Shown: positions 51,632 to 62,606 of the stretch, piece by piece
Numbering within the stretch: position 1 is the stretch's first letter
How the letters are laid out: each line of letters begins with the position of its first letter
Source of the DNA: Cordylochernes scorpioides
Lineage: Eukaryota; Arthropoda; Arachnida; Pseudoscorpiones; Chernetidae
Assembly (NCBI GenBank): GCA_030710605.1
Contig: CP092877.1
Location: forward strand, 496,001-560,000
Reading direction: 5' to 3'
DNA length: 64,000 bases
Position numbers and translations under genes: made by a program
The notes under the pieces: model-generated
Seen by the model: the letters and a program-made list of their open reading frames with translations, nothing else
Databases searched by the model: none
What the model was told of the DNA's origin: nothing

Positions 51632-53148
51632 CTAATCATTCGTCCTCTCTGTGACGATGTCAGTAGGAAGGTACTGTACCCAATTCCAGAAATGTAGTTG
51701 CTTCACAATCTTCAACATAAATAATGTATTCGCCTTTGTAAAATCAAGTTTCTCAGCAGTTGAGAAGCATTTGCAAAGTGAAATTGCACATTCAACACTT
51801 TTATTGAAACTTTCTTTGATAAACTCAGCGTAAATAGGGAAAGTATCATTGTATAAAGACAAGTTCATCTCTATGGCTTGTCGTAGACCTATGCGTCATT
51901 AGACAGAAATCCCATTACTTTGTGTTGATCAGTTTCTGTCAAGAACCTGTATAGAGAAATATCACTTTTACCTAAAATTTGATTTTGCATCAGTTGTACC
52001 TGACTCTGGCAGTCATTCCACCAGTCAGACAAATCCTTTTGCAAGCGAATATCTTCTGGCTTGTTTATTGTTGGATGCTGAATGACGAAATACTTTATCA
52101 TTGCTTTTATGATTGGCCTACAAATAAGAATATTATTTCTAACCATCCCATTTCTTAAAAATATCTCTAAATCTATATCACCAGTATTTCTCAATAATAA
52201 TTCTAGGGTCCTCATATCTTTATTATAAAAGTTATTGTCTAAAATTAATACTACACACATCTTTGCAGCTGTAATTAAAGGTGTTTCTCCATTTTCATTT
52301 CTCAGGTTCGCATCAGCTCCAGCTTCAATAAGAGTCTCTACAATGTTTTCATTCGATTTCCAAGCTGCTCTATGCAGGGGGGTATCTTCATCTTTATTTC
52401 TGGAATCTATTATGGCACCTGCCATTATTAATAACTTAGCAATTTCTTTACTATCATTTTCCGATGTATTCGCTAGAGGAGTGTTGCCATGTGGACCTTT
52501 TTGATTTATATCTACACCTAGTTTAATCAAGAATTCCACAACCTCTTGGGCCTGTTCTATACATGCCTCTCCTAACAATGGTTCCATAAATTTAGGACAA
52601 ATGTTGATGTCGGCTCCCGCGTCATATAATATTCTGAAATTTTCAAAATTTGCCCTGAGTGTGAAGTAGATTGCTGTGCGCCCTATATAATCTTTGGCCT
52701 CTACATCAACTCCCCTTTTAAGCAATTCCTTCATAAAGCGTGTATTATATTTACCTGAAGCAAGCATTAATAGAGTACCACCGCAACGTAGCTCTGCATT
52801 ATAATCTGCCCCTAAATCAATCAAGTTATAGAATATTTCAAAATGTTCATAGTATATAGAATTATATAAAACCGTTTTGCCATTTGCATTACTTGCATTT
52901 ATATTTGCTCCATTGTCTACTAAGAATCTGAACATGTCAAAATTTTTCATCTTTGTAGCTAGATGAAGTGGGGTATCACAATCTATAAGAACCCCTCTCC
53001 AACCATCTTCCATTACTTCATGATTGTATTCTGACATCTCTTCTGAGTCCAACTCTACATTTACCTCTACACCTTCTTCTAATAACTTCTTCACTTCCTC
53101 TAAGTTCCCATTCCTTATTGCTCGGAACAAATTTATTTTTAATTCCAT
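51632..53148 (-). pseudogene. Ankyrin-repeat protein gene with a frameshift near the C-terminus
   Basis: The frame 53148-51889 codes 419 residues with about seven to nine ankyrin repeats at roughly 33-residue spacing. The clearest are DTPLHLATKMKNFDMFRFLV, GRTAIYFTLRANFENFRILY, DTPLHRAAWKSNENIVETLI and GETPLITAAK. The frame stops at GFLSNDA; two bases of shift later, a second frame carries on (GLRQAIEMNLSLYNDTFPIY to LPTDIVTERTND, ending 51632). The full protein would be about 505 residues. Single exon, no introns visible, acidic. Function unknown; ankyrin repeats bind proteins. Related single-exon ankyrin families occur in insects and their endosymbionts, so origin is open. 53149-53492 upstream is AT-rich with nothing recognisable. 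Confidence 0.75.
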
Positions 53149-53884
53149 TTTTAAAAATTCCTTCGAAATTTAAAGGGTTGAAAGAATTTTCAATGCTTTC
53201 AGTGAATCAAGGCGTAGTTAGTTTATTATTTAATTTTACATATATTTTTAAAAAAGCATTGAACGAGACGAAGTTATAAAATATGTGAAGATTGTACAAA
53301 TATATAATAAATCTGTTATGATGCATTATTTTTTCATATATTTTCATTGATATATTTTATAAATATATATTTTTTTTACAATAAAATATTAAATCATTTA
53401 TATCTACAGGAAACTGGGTTCATTAATATATTTATAGTCGATAAATATATATAAATATGTTTCAATATATTTAAATATATATTTGATATCCATATGTAAT
53501 ATAGTGTAACAGCCAAACATGTAGACACAATCCAGCTCGCCAGTTTGGCCATTATGTAATATAGTTATAGTGTAACAGCCAAACTTGTAGACACAATCCA
53601 GCTCGCCAGTTTGGCCATTATGTAAAATAGTTATAGTGTAACAGCCAAACATGTAGACACAATCCAACTCGCCAGTTTGGCCATTATGTAATATAATTAT
53701 AGTGTAACAACCAAACATGTAGAGACAATCCAACGCACCAGTTTGGCCATCATGTAATATAAATATAGTGTAACAACCAAACATGTTTACAGAATCCAAC
53801 TCGCCAGTTTGGCCATTATGTAATATAGTTATAGTGTAACAACCAAACATGTAGACACAATCCAACTCGCCAGTTTGGTCATTA

Positions 53885-54104
53885 TTAGACTATACAGTTA
53901 CGAGCGTCATGCGTTCTTAATCCTTCATTCATTTTTCATGTCTGTCACCGTTTGCTCTTTTTTTTTGGAATGGCGCCCTCGTATTGGTTGGCTAAGATCA
54001 CGCCAATTTATATTACGGCGCCAATTTATAATTGTAACAAATAGTATTTGAATGAAAACATTCAATCGGGTAAAACACGGGCGTTGCCCGGGTCATTCGG
54101 CTAG
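53885..54104 (+). mobile_element. Mini-Helitron in the satellite
   Basis: 220 bp, from TTAGACTATACAGTTACG to the hairpin (CACGGGCGTTGCCCGGG) and TCATTCGGCTAG (CTAG 54101-54104). The satellite reads continuously across it (CATTA|TGTAATA): A|T insertion without a TSD. Confidence 0.82.
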
Positions 54105-54299
54105 TGTAATATAGTTATAGTGTAACAACCAAACATGTTTACACAATCCAGCTCGCCAGTTTGACCATTATGTAATATAATTATAGTGTAACAACCAAAC
54201 ATGTAGACACAATCCAACTCGCCAGTATGGCCATTATGTAATATAGTTATAGTGTAACAACCAAACATGTAGACACAATCCAACTCGCCAGTTTGGTCA

Positions 54300-55049
54300 T
54301 CTACTTATATATTTGCCTTATTCTGTCTGTTTGTCTGTTTGAAGCTCACGGATGGGATTTTTCATAACCATCGGTGGTTCAGTGGTAGAATGCTCGCCTG
54401 CCACGCGGGCGGCCCGGGTTCGATTCCCGGCCGATGCATTTTTTTTTTTTTTTACAATTTTTAAAACTCATTTATATATTATACAAGAATGACATCCACG
54501 GCGCCAATTTATAATTGTAACGAATAGTATTTGAATAAAAGCATTTAATCGGGTAAAACCCGGGCGTTGCCCGGGTCATTTGTATATAATAATTGTATAA
54601 ACGAATGCAAGACAAAATCACCGCGAATGTTTCTTTTTTTTTAAGGCAATTTCTTTTTAAGGCAATTATCGTTATTTATCGTTAATTTTTGTTTCGATTT
54701 TATTGAAAAAAAAAACGATATGGTGCCTTTAAAAAATGATCTTTATTACTATGCAGTTTTCTATTTAGTCAATATACCTAAGTTCATGTTGCAAATGTAA
54801 TTATCTCTATCGATTTAGTAGGTGAAATGCAAAAAAAAAAAAAATCGACATGATGAAATCTTTATGAAAATTCACATTTTTATTTTTATATTTTCAAGAC
54901 ACACACAGTTTGGAACGGGACGTTTCAGAAGAGTGACGACATCCATGGCGCCAATTTATAATTGTAACAAATAGTATTTGAATTAAAATGTTTTTAAAAT
55001 ATATACGCACTCGGGTAAAACCCGGGCGTTGCCCGGGCCATTCGTCTAG
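54300..55049 (+). mobile_element. Helitron with tRNA-Gly, first of a tandem pair
   Basis: 5' TCTACTTATATATTTGCC, tRNA-Gly at 54368-54438, an internal hairpin end at about 54560-54580 without CTAG, and final end CCCGGGCGTTGCCCGGGCCATTCGTCTAG split as hairpin plus CTAG at 55046-55049. The next Helitron head starts at the next base. Confidence 0.85.
54368..54438 (+). tRNA. tRNA-Gly (GCC), Helitron-borne
   Basis: D arm, anticodon loop CTGCCAC and T arm GGGTTCGATTCCC are intact. The first base is C in place of G, so the first acceptor pair is lost. A T15-like run follows. Confidence 0.75.
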
Positions 55050-55877
55050 TCTACTTATATATTTGCCTTATTCTGTCTGTTTGTTTGTCTGAAGCTCACG
55101 GATGGGAATTTTCATAACCATCGGTGGTTCTGTGTTAGAATGCTCGCCTGCCACGCGAGCGGCCCGGGTTCGATTCCCGGCCGATGCATTTTTTTTTACA
55201 ATTTTTAAAACTCATTTATATATTATACAAGAATGACATCCACGGCGCCAATTTATAATTGTAACGAATAGTATTTGAATAAAAGCATTTAATCGGGTAA
55301 AACCCGGGCGTTGCCCGGGTCATTCGTATATAATAATTGTATAAACGAATGCAAGACAAAATCACCGCGAATGTTTTTTTTAAGGCAATTTCTTTTTAAG
55401 GCAATTATCGTTATTTATCGTTAATTTTTGTTTCGATTTTATTGAAAAAAAAAAAACGATATGGTGCCTTTAAAAAATGATCTTTATTACTATGCAGTTT
55501 TCTATTTAGTCAATATACCTAAGTTCATGTTGCAAATGTAATTATCTCTATCGATTTAGTAGGTGAAATGCAAAAAAAAAATCGACATGATGAAATCTTT
55601 ATGAAAATTCACATTTTTATTTTTATATTATCAAGACACACACAGTTTGGGGCGGGACGTTTCACAAGAGAGACATCCACGGCGCCAATTTATAATTGTA
55701 ACGAATAGTATTTTAATTGAAACATTTTAAAAACACACAGTTTGGAACGGGACGTTTCACAAGAGTGACATCCATGGCGCCAATTTATAATTGTAACGAA
55801 TAGTATTTGAATTAAAACGTTTTTAAAATATATACGCACTCGGGTAAAACCCGGGCGTTGCCCGGGCCATTCGCTAG
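55050..55877 (+). mobile_element. Helitron with tRNA-Gly, second of the tandem pair
   Basis: It is nearly the same as 54300-55049, head-to-tail with no spacer. It ends at CTAG 55874-55877. The satellite reads directly from 54299 to 55878 (GGTCA|TTATGTAATA), so both arrived at one A|T site. Confidence 0.85.
55118..55188 (+). pseudogene. tRNA-Gly pseudogene, Helitron-borne
   Basis: Same as 54368-54438 but the D loop is damaged (TCTGTGTTAGAA in place of TCAGTGGTAGAA, losing a conserved G) in addition to the 5' C. Confidence 0.75.
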
Positions 55878-55953
55878 TTATGTAATATAGTTATAGTGTA
55901 ACAACCAAACATTTTTACACAATCCAGTTCGCCAGTTTGGCCATTATGTAATA

Positions 55954-57573
55954 CTAGAAGAAAGGCCCGGGCAACGCCCAGGGTTTACCTGAGTGCGAAT
56001 ATATTTTAAAAACGTTGTCTTGGGTGGTCGCTATAGACAGGGTGGTCTGTATAGACAGGTGTATGTATCACACAGCCGATAACAGGGTTGTCTTGGGTGG
56101 CCGCTATAGACAGGTGTATGTATCACACAGCTGATAACAGGGTTATCTAGAATGGCCGCTATATACAGGGTGGTTTGTATAGACAGGTGGATGTATCACA
56201 CAGCTGATAATAAGGTTGTCTAGAGTGGTCGCTATAGACAGGGTGGTCTGTATAGACAGGTTTATGCATCACACAGCTGTGTATAGACAGGTGGATGTAA
56301 CACCTATAGACAGGGTGGTCTGTATAGACAGGTGGATGTATCACACAACTGATAACAGGGTTGTCTAGAGTGGTCGCTATAGACAGGGAGGTCTGTATAG
56401 ACAGGTGTATGCATCACACAGCTGATAACAGGGTTGTCTAGGGTGGTCGCTATAGACAGGGTGGTCTGTATAGACAGGTGTATGCATCACACAGCTGATA
56501 ACAGGGTTGTCTAGGGTGGTCGCTATAGACAGGGTGGTCTGTATAGACAGGTGGATGTATCACACAGCTGATAACAGGGTTGTCTAGGGTGACCGCTATA
56601 GACAGGGTGTCTGTATAGACAGGTGTATGCATCACACAGCTGTGTATAGACAGGTGGATGTAACACCTATAGACAGGGTGGTCTGTATAGACAGGTGGAT
56701 GTATCACACGGCTGATAACAGGGTTGTCTAGAGTGGTCGCTATAGACGGGTGGTCTGTATAGACAGGTGTATTCATCACACAGCTGATAACAGGGTTGTC
56801 TAGGGTGGTCGCTATAGACAGGGTGGTCTGTATAGACAGGTGGATGTATCACACAGCTGATAACAGGGTTGTCTAGGGTGACCGCTATAGACAGGGTGGT
56901 CTGTATAGACAGGTGTATGCATCACACAGCTGATAACAGGGTTGTCTAGGGTGGTCGCTATAGACAGGGTGGTCTGTATAGACAGGTGGATGTATCACAC
57001 AGCTGATAACAGGGTTGTCTAGAGTGGTCGCTATAGACAGGGTGGTCTGTATAGACAGGTGTATGCATCACACAGCTGATAACAGGGTTGTCTAGGGTGG
57101 TCGCTATAGACAGGGTGGTCTGTATAGACAGGTGGATGTATCACACAGCTGATAACAGGGTTTTCTAGGGTGGTCGCTATAGACAGGGTGGTCTGTATAG
57201 ACAGGTGGATGTATCACACAGCTGATAACAGGGTTGTCTAGGGTGGTCGCTATAGACAGGGTGGTCTGTATAGACAGGTGGATGTATCACACAGCTGATA
57301 ACAGGGTTGTCTAGAGTGGTCGCTATAGACAGGGTGGTCTGTTTAGACAGGTGTATGCATCACACCGCTGATAACAGGGTTGCCTAGGGTGACCGCTATA
57401 GACATGGTGGTCTGTATAGACAGGTGGATGTAACACACAACTGATAACAGGGTTGTCTAGAGGGGGGCGGGCAGGGAGGTCACGTGTTTGCTGGCGGCCA
57501 ATGGGCGCGCATTCTATCCGTGAGCTTCAGACAGACAGACAGACAGACAGAATAAGGCAAATATATAAGTAGT
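55954..57573 (-). mobile_element. Helitron filled with a 73-bp array, minus copy
   Basis: On the minus strand the head is ACTACTTATATATTTGCC (first base changed from T) at 57573 and the 3' end is the hairpin with CTAG at 55954-55957. Between them lies the 73-bp tandem array. Removing it restores the satellite (GTAATA|TAATTATAG). Confidence 0.85.
56010..57460 (-). repeat. 73-bp tandem array, about 20 units
   Basis: The period is 73 bp, measured between successive GGTCGCTATAGACAGG starts (56445 and 56518). Two unit types are mixed (GGTGGATGTATC and GGTGTATGCATC). Each unit holds two CTATAGACAGG/TATAGACAGG motifs. A few shortened units occur (about 56280-56330 and 56640-56690). Confidence 0.92.
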
Positions 57574-57632
57574 TAATTATAGTGTAACAACCAAACATGT
57601 AGACACAATCCAACTCGCCAGTATGGCCATTA

Positions 57633-60022
57633 TCTACTTATATATTTGCCTTATTCTGTCTGTCTGTCTGTCTGAAGCTTACGGATAGATCGCGCGCCCA
57701 TTGGCCGCCAGCAAACACGTGACCTCCTTGCCCGCCCCCCCTCTAGACAACCCTGTTATCAGCTGTGTGTTACATCCACCTGTCTATACAGACCACCCTG
57801 TCTATAGCGGTCACCCTAGGCAACCCTGTTATCAGCTGTGTGATGCATACACCTGTCTAAACAGACCACCCTGTCTATAGCGACCACTCTAGACAACCCT
57901 GTTATCAGCTGTGTGATACATCCACCTGTCTATACAGACCACCCTGTCTATAGCGACTCTCCTAGACAACCCTGTTATCAGCTGTGTGATACATCCACCT
58001 GTCTATACAGACCACCCTGTCTATAGCGACCACCCTAGACAACCCTGTTATCAGCTGTGTGATACATCCACCTGTCTATACTGACCACCCTGTCTATAGC
58101 GACCACCATAGACAACCCTGTTATCAGCTGTGTGATGCATACACCTGTCTATACAGACCCCCCCGTCTATAGCGACCACTCTAGACAACCCTGTTATCAG
58201 CTGTGTGATACATCCACCTGTCTATACAGACCACCCTGTCTATAGCGACCACCCTAGACAACCCTGTTATCAGCTGTGTGATGCATACACCTGTCTATAC
58301 AGACCACCCTGTCTATAGCGGTCACCCTAGACAACCCTGTTATCAGCTGTGTGATACATCCACCTGTCTATACAGACCACCCTGTCTATAGCGACCACCC
58401 TAGACAACTCTGTTATCAGCTGTTTGATGCATACACCTGTCTATACAGACCACCCTGTCTATAGCGACCACCCTAGACAACCCTGTTATCAGCTGTGTGA
58501 TACATCCACCTGTCTATACAGACCACCCTGTCTATAGGTGTTACATCCACCTGTCTATACACAGCTGTGTGATGCATACACCTGTTTATACAGACCACCC
58601 TGTCTATAGCGGTCACCCTAGACAACCCTGTTATCAGCTGTGTGATACATCCACCTGTCTATACAGACCACCCTGTCTATAGCGACCACCCTAGACAACC
58701 CTGTTATCAGCTGTGTGATGCATACACCTGTCTATACAGACCACCCTGTCTATAGCGACCACTCTAGACAACCCTGTTATCAGCTGTGTGATACATCCAC
58801 CCGTCTATACAGACCACCCTGTCTATAGGTGTTACATCCACCTGTCTATACAGACCACCCTGTCTATAGTGGTCACCCTAGGCAACCCTGTTATCAGCTG
58901 TGTGATGCATACACCTGTCTGAACAGACCACCCTGCCTATAGCGACCACTCTAGACAACCCTGTTATCAGCTGTGTGATACATCCACCTGTCTATACAGA
59001 CCACCCTGTCTATAGCGACCACCCTAGACAACCCTGCTATCAACTGTGTGATACATCCACCTGTCTATACAGACCACCCTGTCTATAGCGACCACCCTAG
59101 ACAACCCTGTTATCAGCTGTGTGATACATCCATTTGTCTATACAGACCACCCTGTCTATAGCGACCACCCTAGACAACCCTGTTATCAGCTGTGTGATAC
59201 ATCCACCTGTCTATACAGACCACCCTGTCTATAGCGACCACCCTAGACTACCCTGTTATCAGCTGTGTGATGCATACACCTGTCTATACAGACCACCCTG
59301 TCTATAGCGGTCACCCTAGACCACCCTGTTATCAGCTGTGTGATACATCCACCTGTCTATACAGACCACCCTGTCTATAGCGACCACCCTAGACAACCCT
59401 GTTATCAGCTGTGTGATGCATACACCTGTCTATACAGACCACCCTGTCTATAGCGACCACTCTAGACAACCCTGTTATCAGTTGTGTTATACATCCACCT
59501 GTCTATACAGACCACCCTGTCTATAGGTGTTACATCCACCTGTCTATACACAGCTGTGTGATGCATACACCTGTCTATACAGATCACCCTGTCTATAGCG
59601 GTCACCCTAGACAACCCTGTTATCAGCTGTGTGATACATCCACCTGTCTATACAGACCACCCTGTCTATAGCGACCACCCTAGACAACCCTGTTATCAGC
59701 TGTGTGATACATTCACCTGTCTATACAGACCACCCTGTCTATAGCGGCCACTCTAGGCAACCCTATTATCAGCTGTGTGATACATCCACCTGTCTATACA
59801 GACCACCCTGTATATAGCGGCCATTCTAGATAACCCTGTTATCAGCTGTGTGATACATACACCTGTCTATAGCGGCCACCCAAGACAACCCTGTTATCGG
59901 CTGTGTGATACATACACCTGTCTATACAGACCACCCTGTCTATAGCGACCACCCAAGACAACGTTTTTAAAATATATTTGCACTCGGGTAAACCCTGGGC
60001 GTTGCCCGGGCCTTTCTTCTAG
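57633..60022 (+). mobile_element. Helitron filled with a 73-bp array, plus copy
   Basis: Head TCTACTTATATATTTGCC at 57633, 3' hairpin GGGCGTTGCCCGGG and CTAG at 60019-60022. It is inserted in the satellite at CCATTA|TGTAATA. It is inverted relative to 55954-57573, the two heads being separated by 59 bp of satellite. Confidence 0.87.
57765..59955 (+). repeat. 73-bp tandem array, about 30 units, inverted to the first
   Basis: Same unit as 56010-57460 on the opposite strand (CACCCTGTCTATAGCGACCA). The shortened-unit variants with CTATAGGTGTTACATCC recur at about 58540, 58830 and 59520. Confidence 0.92.
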
Positions 60023-60619
60023 TGTAATATAATTATAGTGTAACAACCAAACATGTGGACACAATCCAACTCGCCAGTATGGCTATTATGTAATATAATT
60101 ATAGTGTAACAACCAAACATGTAGACACAATACAACTCACCAGTTTGGCCATTATGTAATATAGTTATAGTGTAACAGCCAAACATGTAGACACAATCCA
60201 ACTCGCCAGTTTGACCATTATGTAATATAATTATAGTGTAACAGCCAAACATGTAGACAATCCAAATCGCCAGTTTGGCCATTATGTAATATAGTTATAG
60301 TGTAACAGACAAACATGTAGACACAATCCAACTCGCCAGTTTGGCCATTATGTAATATAATTATAGTGTAAAAGCCAAACATGTAGACACAATCCAACTC
60401 GCCAGTTTGGCCATTATGTAATATAGTTATAGTGTAAGAGCCAAACATGTAGACACAATCCAACTCGCCAGTTTGGCCATTATGTAATATAGTTATAGTG
60501 TAACAGCCAAACATGTAGACACAATCCAACTCGCCAGCTTGACCATTATGTAATATAATTATAGTGTAACAGCCAAACATGTTTACACAATCCAACTCGC
60601 CTGTTTGGCCATCATGTAA

Positions 60620-60940
60620 TTAAAATATACAGTTATCAGCGTAATATTCAATTCTTTCTTAATCAATTCTGTCACCGTTTGCTTTTGTGAATGCAATAAA
60701 TACCCAAATATGGCCATTTTTAATAACCATCGGTGGTTCAGTGATAGGATGCTCGCCTGCTACGCAGGCGGCCCGGGTTCGATTCCCGGCCGATGCATTT
60801 TTTAAAAATATTTTTAAAACTCAATTATATATTATACAAGAATGACATCCACGGCGCCAATTTATAATTGTAACGAATAGTATTTGAATAAAAGCATTTA
60901 ATCGGGTAAACCCCGGGTGTTGCCCGGGTCATTCGGCTAG
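60620..60940 (+). mobile_element. Short Helitron with a variant tRNA-Gly
   Basis: It starts TTAAAATATACAGTTATC at the end of the satellite and ends with a hairpin (CCCCGGGTGTTGCCCGGG) and CTAG at 60937-60940. It contains the variant tRNA at 60727-60797. The next Helitron-like unit starts at 60941. Confidence 0.75.
60727..60797 (+). pseudogene. tRNA-Gly-like, anticodon changed to GCT
   Basis: The body is tRNA-Gly but the anticodon loop reads CTGCTAC, anticodon GCT (serine-type). Other changes: 5' C, a D-loop change (GTGATAGG) and a mismatch in the anticodon stem. Probably a decayed copy rather than a working tRNA. Confidence 0.7.
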
Positions 60941-62606
60941 TATAATACAGTTATCAGAGTCATCAACAATCAATAATTCTGTCACCGTTTGCTTTTGTGA
61001 ATGGAATAAATACCCAAATATGGCCATTTTTTATAAGCATCGGTGGTTCAGTGGTAGAATGCTCGCCTGCCACGCGGGCGGCCCGGGTTCGATTCCCGGC
61101 CGATGCATTATTTTTACAATTTTTAAAACTCATTTATATTATTATCCCTATATATATAAAAGTCAGCGTATGTATGTATGTATGTATGTTTGTCAACCAT
61201 ACACGTCCATAATACGTAACTAATCTGACTGAAATTTTAACAGTATATAAAGTAGAATCTGGAAAAACTATTAGTGAAAATTTCAGGTCTCTATCCCGAA
61301 TATCCGTCGTGTTATTTGCAAATTTGCTCTTTCGCTCGCGCCTCTAGCGGTGAAAATGGGGGATAATACCAGCTGACCTAATGTACATGTAAAGTTTGGA
61401 GCGGGACATATCACAAGAGGGACATCCACGGCTCCAATTTATAATTGTAACGAATAGTATTTGAATAAAAGCATTTAATCGGGTAAAACCCGGGCGTTGC
61501 CCGGGTCATTTGGCTAGTAGATTATAAACACAAGGTAATAAGATCAAATCCAAGGATAAGTCACAATTTGGATTATTAAAATATACAGTTATCAGAGTTA
61601 TCAACAATCAATAATCGTCAGCGTATGTATGTATGTTTGTCAACTATACACGTCCACAATACGTAACTAATCTGACTGAAATTTTAACAATATATAAAGT
61701 AGAATCGAAAAAACTCTTAGTGAAAATTTGAGGTCTCTATTCCGAATATCCGTCGTGTTATATGCAAATTTGCTCTTTCGCTCGCGCATCTAGCGGTGAG
61801 AATGGGGGGTAATCCCAGCTGACCTAATGTACATGTAAGGTTTGGAGAGGGACGTATCACAAGAGTGACATCCACGGCTCCAATTTATAATTGTAACGAA
61901 TAGTATTTGAATAAAAACATTTAATCGGGTAAAACCCGGCGTTGCCCGGGTCATTCGGCTAGTTAAAATATACAAGTATCAGAGTCATCAATTCTGTCAT
62001 CGTTTGCTTTTGTAAATGGAATGCTTTTACGTAATATACGTGAAATACGTAACTAATATGACTGAAATTTTAATTATGTATAGTAGAATCTGGAAAAACT
62101 AATATTGAATATTTCAGGTCTCTATCGCGAATATTCTTCGAGTTATTTGCAAATTTGCGTTGCAAATTTGCCCTTTCGCTCGCAAGCAGCGCCTCTAGCG
62201 GTGAAGATGGGTGGTAATATCAGCTGAACTAATGTACATGTAAAACGTGTTTTAACAGGACATAGAAAAAATATGGAAGAAATATTTGTCGCATTTTTAG
62301 CCAAGAAAATTTAAAATTGACAGGTTCTGGGCAAATATAGTTGTTTTTTTTTTTTTAGTCAGAAAATGATTATGACAATATTGCTGTATCATATTTGTTT
62401 ATCAGATGCAAAATAATAACCGGAAAAATTCCAAAAAGCAGAGACCGCGGGTGAAGCCAATTCATTTTTAGTATGCAGGAACAAAATTCTAACAGAAAAA
62501 CATTCATTCGAGCAGAAGACACAAAGCCAGATCATCTCTTTATAAAAATATCGCTTCTCAGACACAAAGTTTGGAGCAGGACGTTTCCAAGCGGGACAAT
62601 ACCGAC
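60941..62606 (+). mobile_element. Helitron cluster upstream of copia
   Basis: Hairpin plus CTAG ends at 61514-61517 and 61959-61962, with heads of the ATACAGTTATCAGAGTCATC type at 60941, about 61576 and about 61968. Internal repeats with GTATGTATGTATG microsatellite and ATACGTAACTAATCTGACTG occur twice. The last unit has a U2-like first 10 bases (ATCGCTTCTC, about 62549-62558) and no 3' end before the copia fragment. Apart from tRNA-Gly, no gene. Confidence 0.6.
61037..61107 (+). tRNA. tRNA-Gly (GCC), best-preserved Helitron-borne copy
   Basis: The acceptor GCATCGG/CCGATGC is fully paired, with discriminator A. D arm TGGTTCAGTGGTAGAA, anticodon stem-loop CTCGCCTGCCACGCGGG and T arm GGCCCGGGTTCGATTCCC are intact. 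This is the only plus-strand copy with a correct first base, and the likely functional form. Confidence 0.88.

Larger units (their letters stand above)
53493..60619. repeat. 66-bp tandem satellite, broken up by six Helitrons
   Basis: The unit is 66 bp and contains TAACAACCAAACATGTAGAC and CAACTCGCCAGTTTGGCC. Blocks lie at about 53493-53884, 54105-54299, 55878-55953, 57574-57632 and 60023-60619, roughly 20 units in all. Because 66 divides by three and one minus-strand frame has no stop, it shows as a 22-residue repeated peptide; I regard this as accidental. Confidence 0.92.

Noticed and set aside
51632-53148. A toxin-type ankyrin protein such as a latrotoxin
   Set aside because: The protein is far too short, and has no signal peptide or latrotoxin-type N-terminal region; only generic ankyrin repeats are seen.
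53404-54283. Repeated 22-residue peptide (LDCVYMFGCYTITILHNGQTGE) on the minus strand
   Set aside because: It is the translation of a 66-bp satellite whose length divides by three. The repeats differ without regard to codon position, and no start context or other gene signal is present.
56159-58682. Open frames with MIHPPVYTDHP repeats in the 73-bp arrays
   Set aside because: They are translations of the tandem array, with a period that does not divide by three, so the frame drifts.
56010-59955. CRISPR-like appearance of the regular array
   Set aside because: The units are contiguous with no unique spacers, the sequence is eukaryotic, and the array lies inside Helitron ends.
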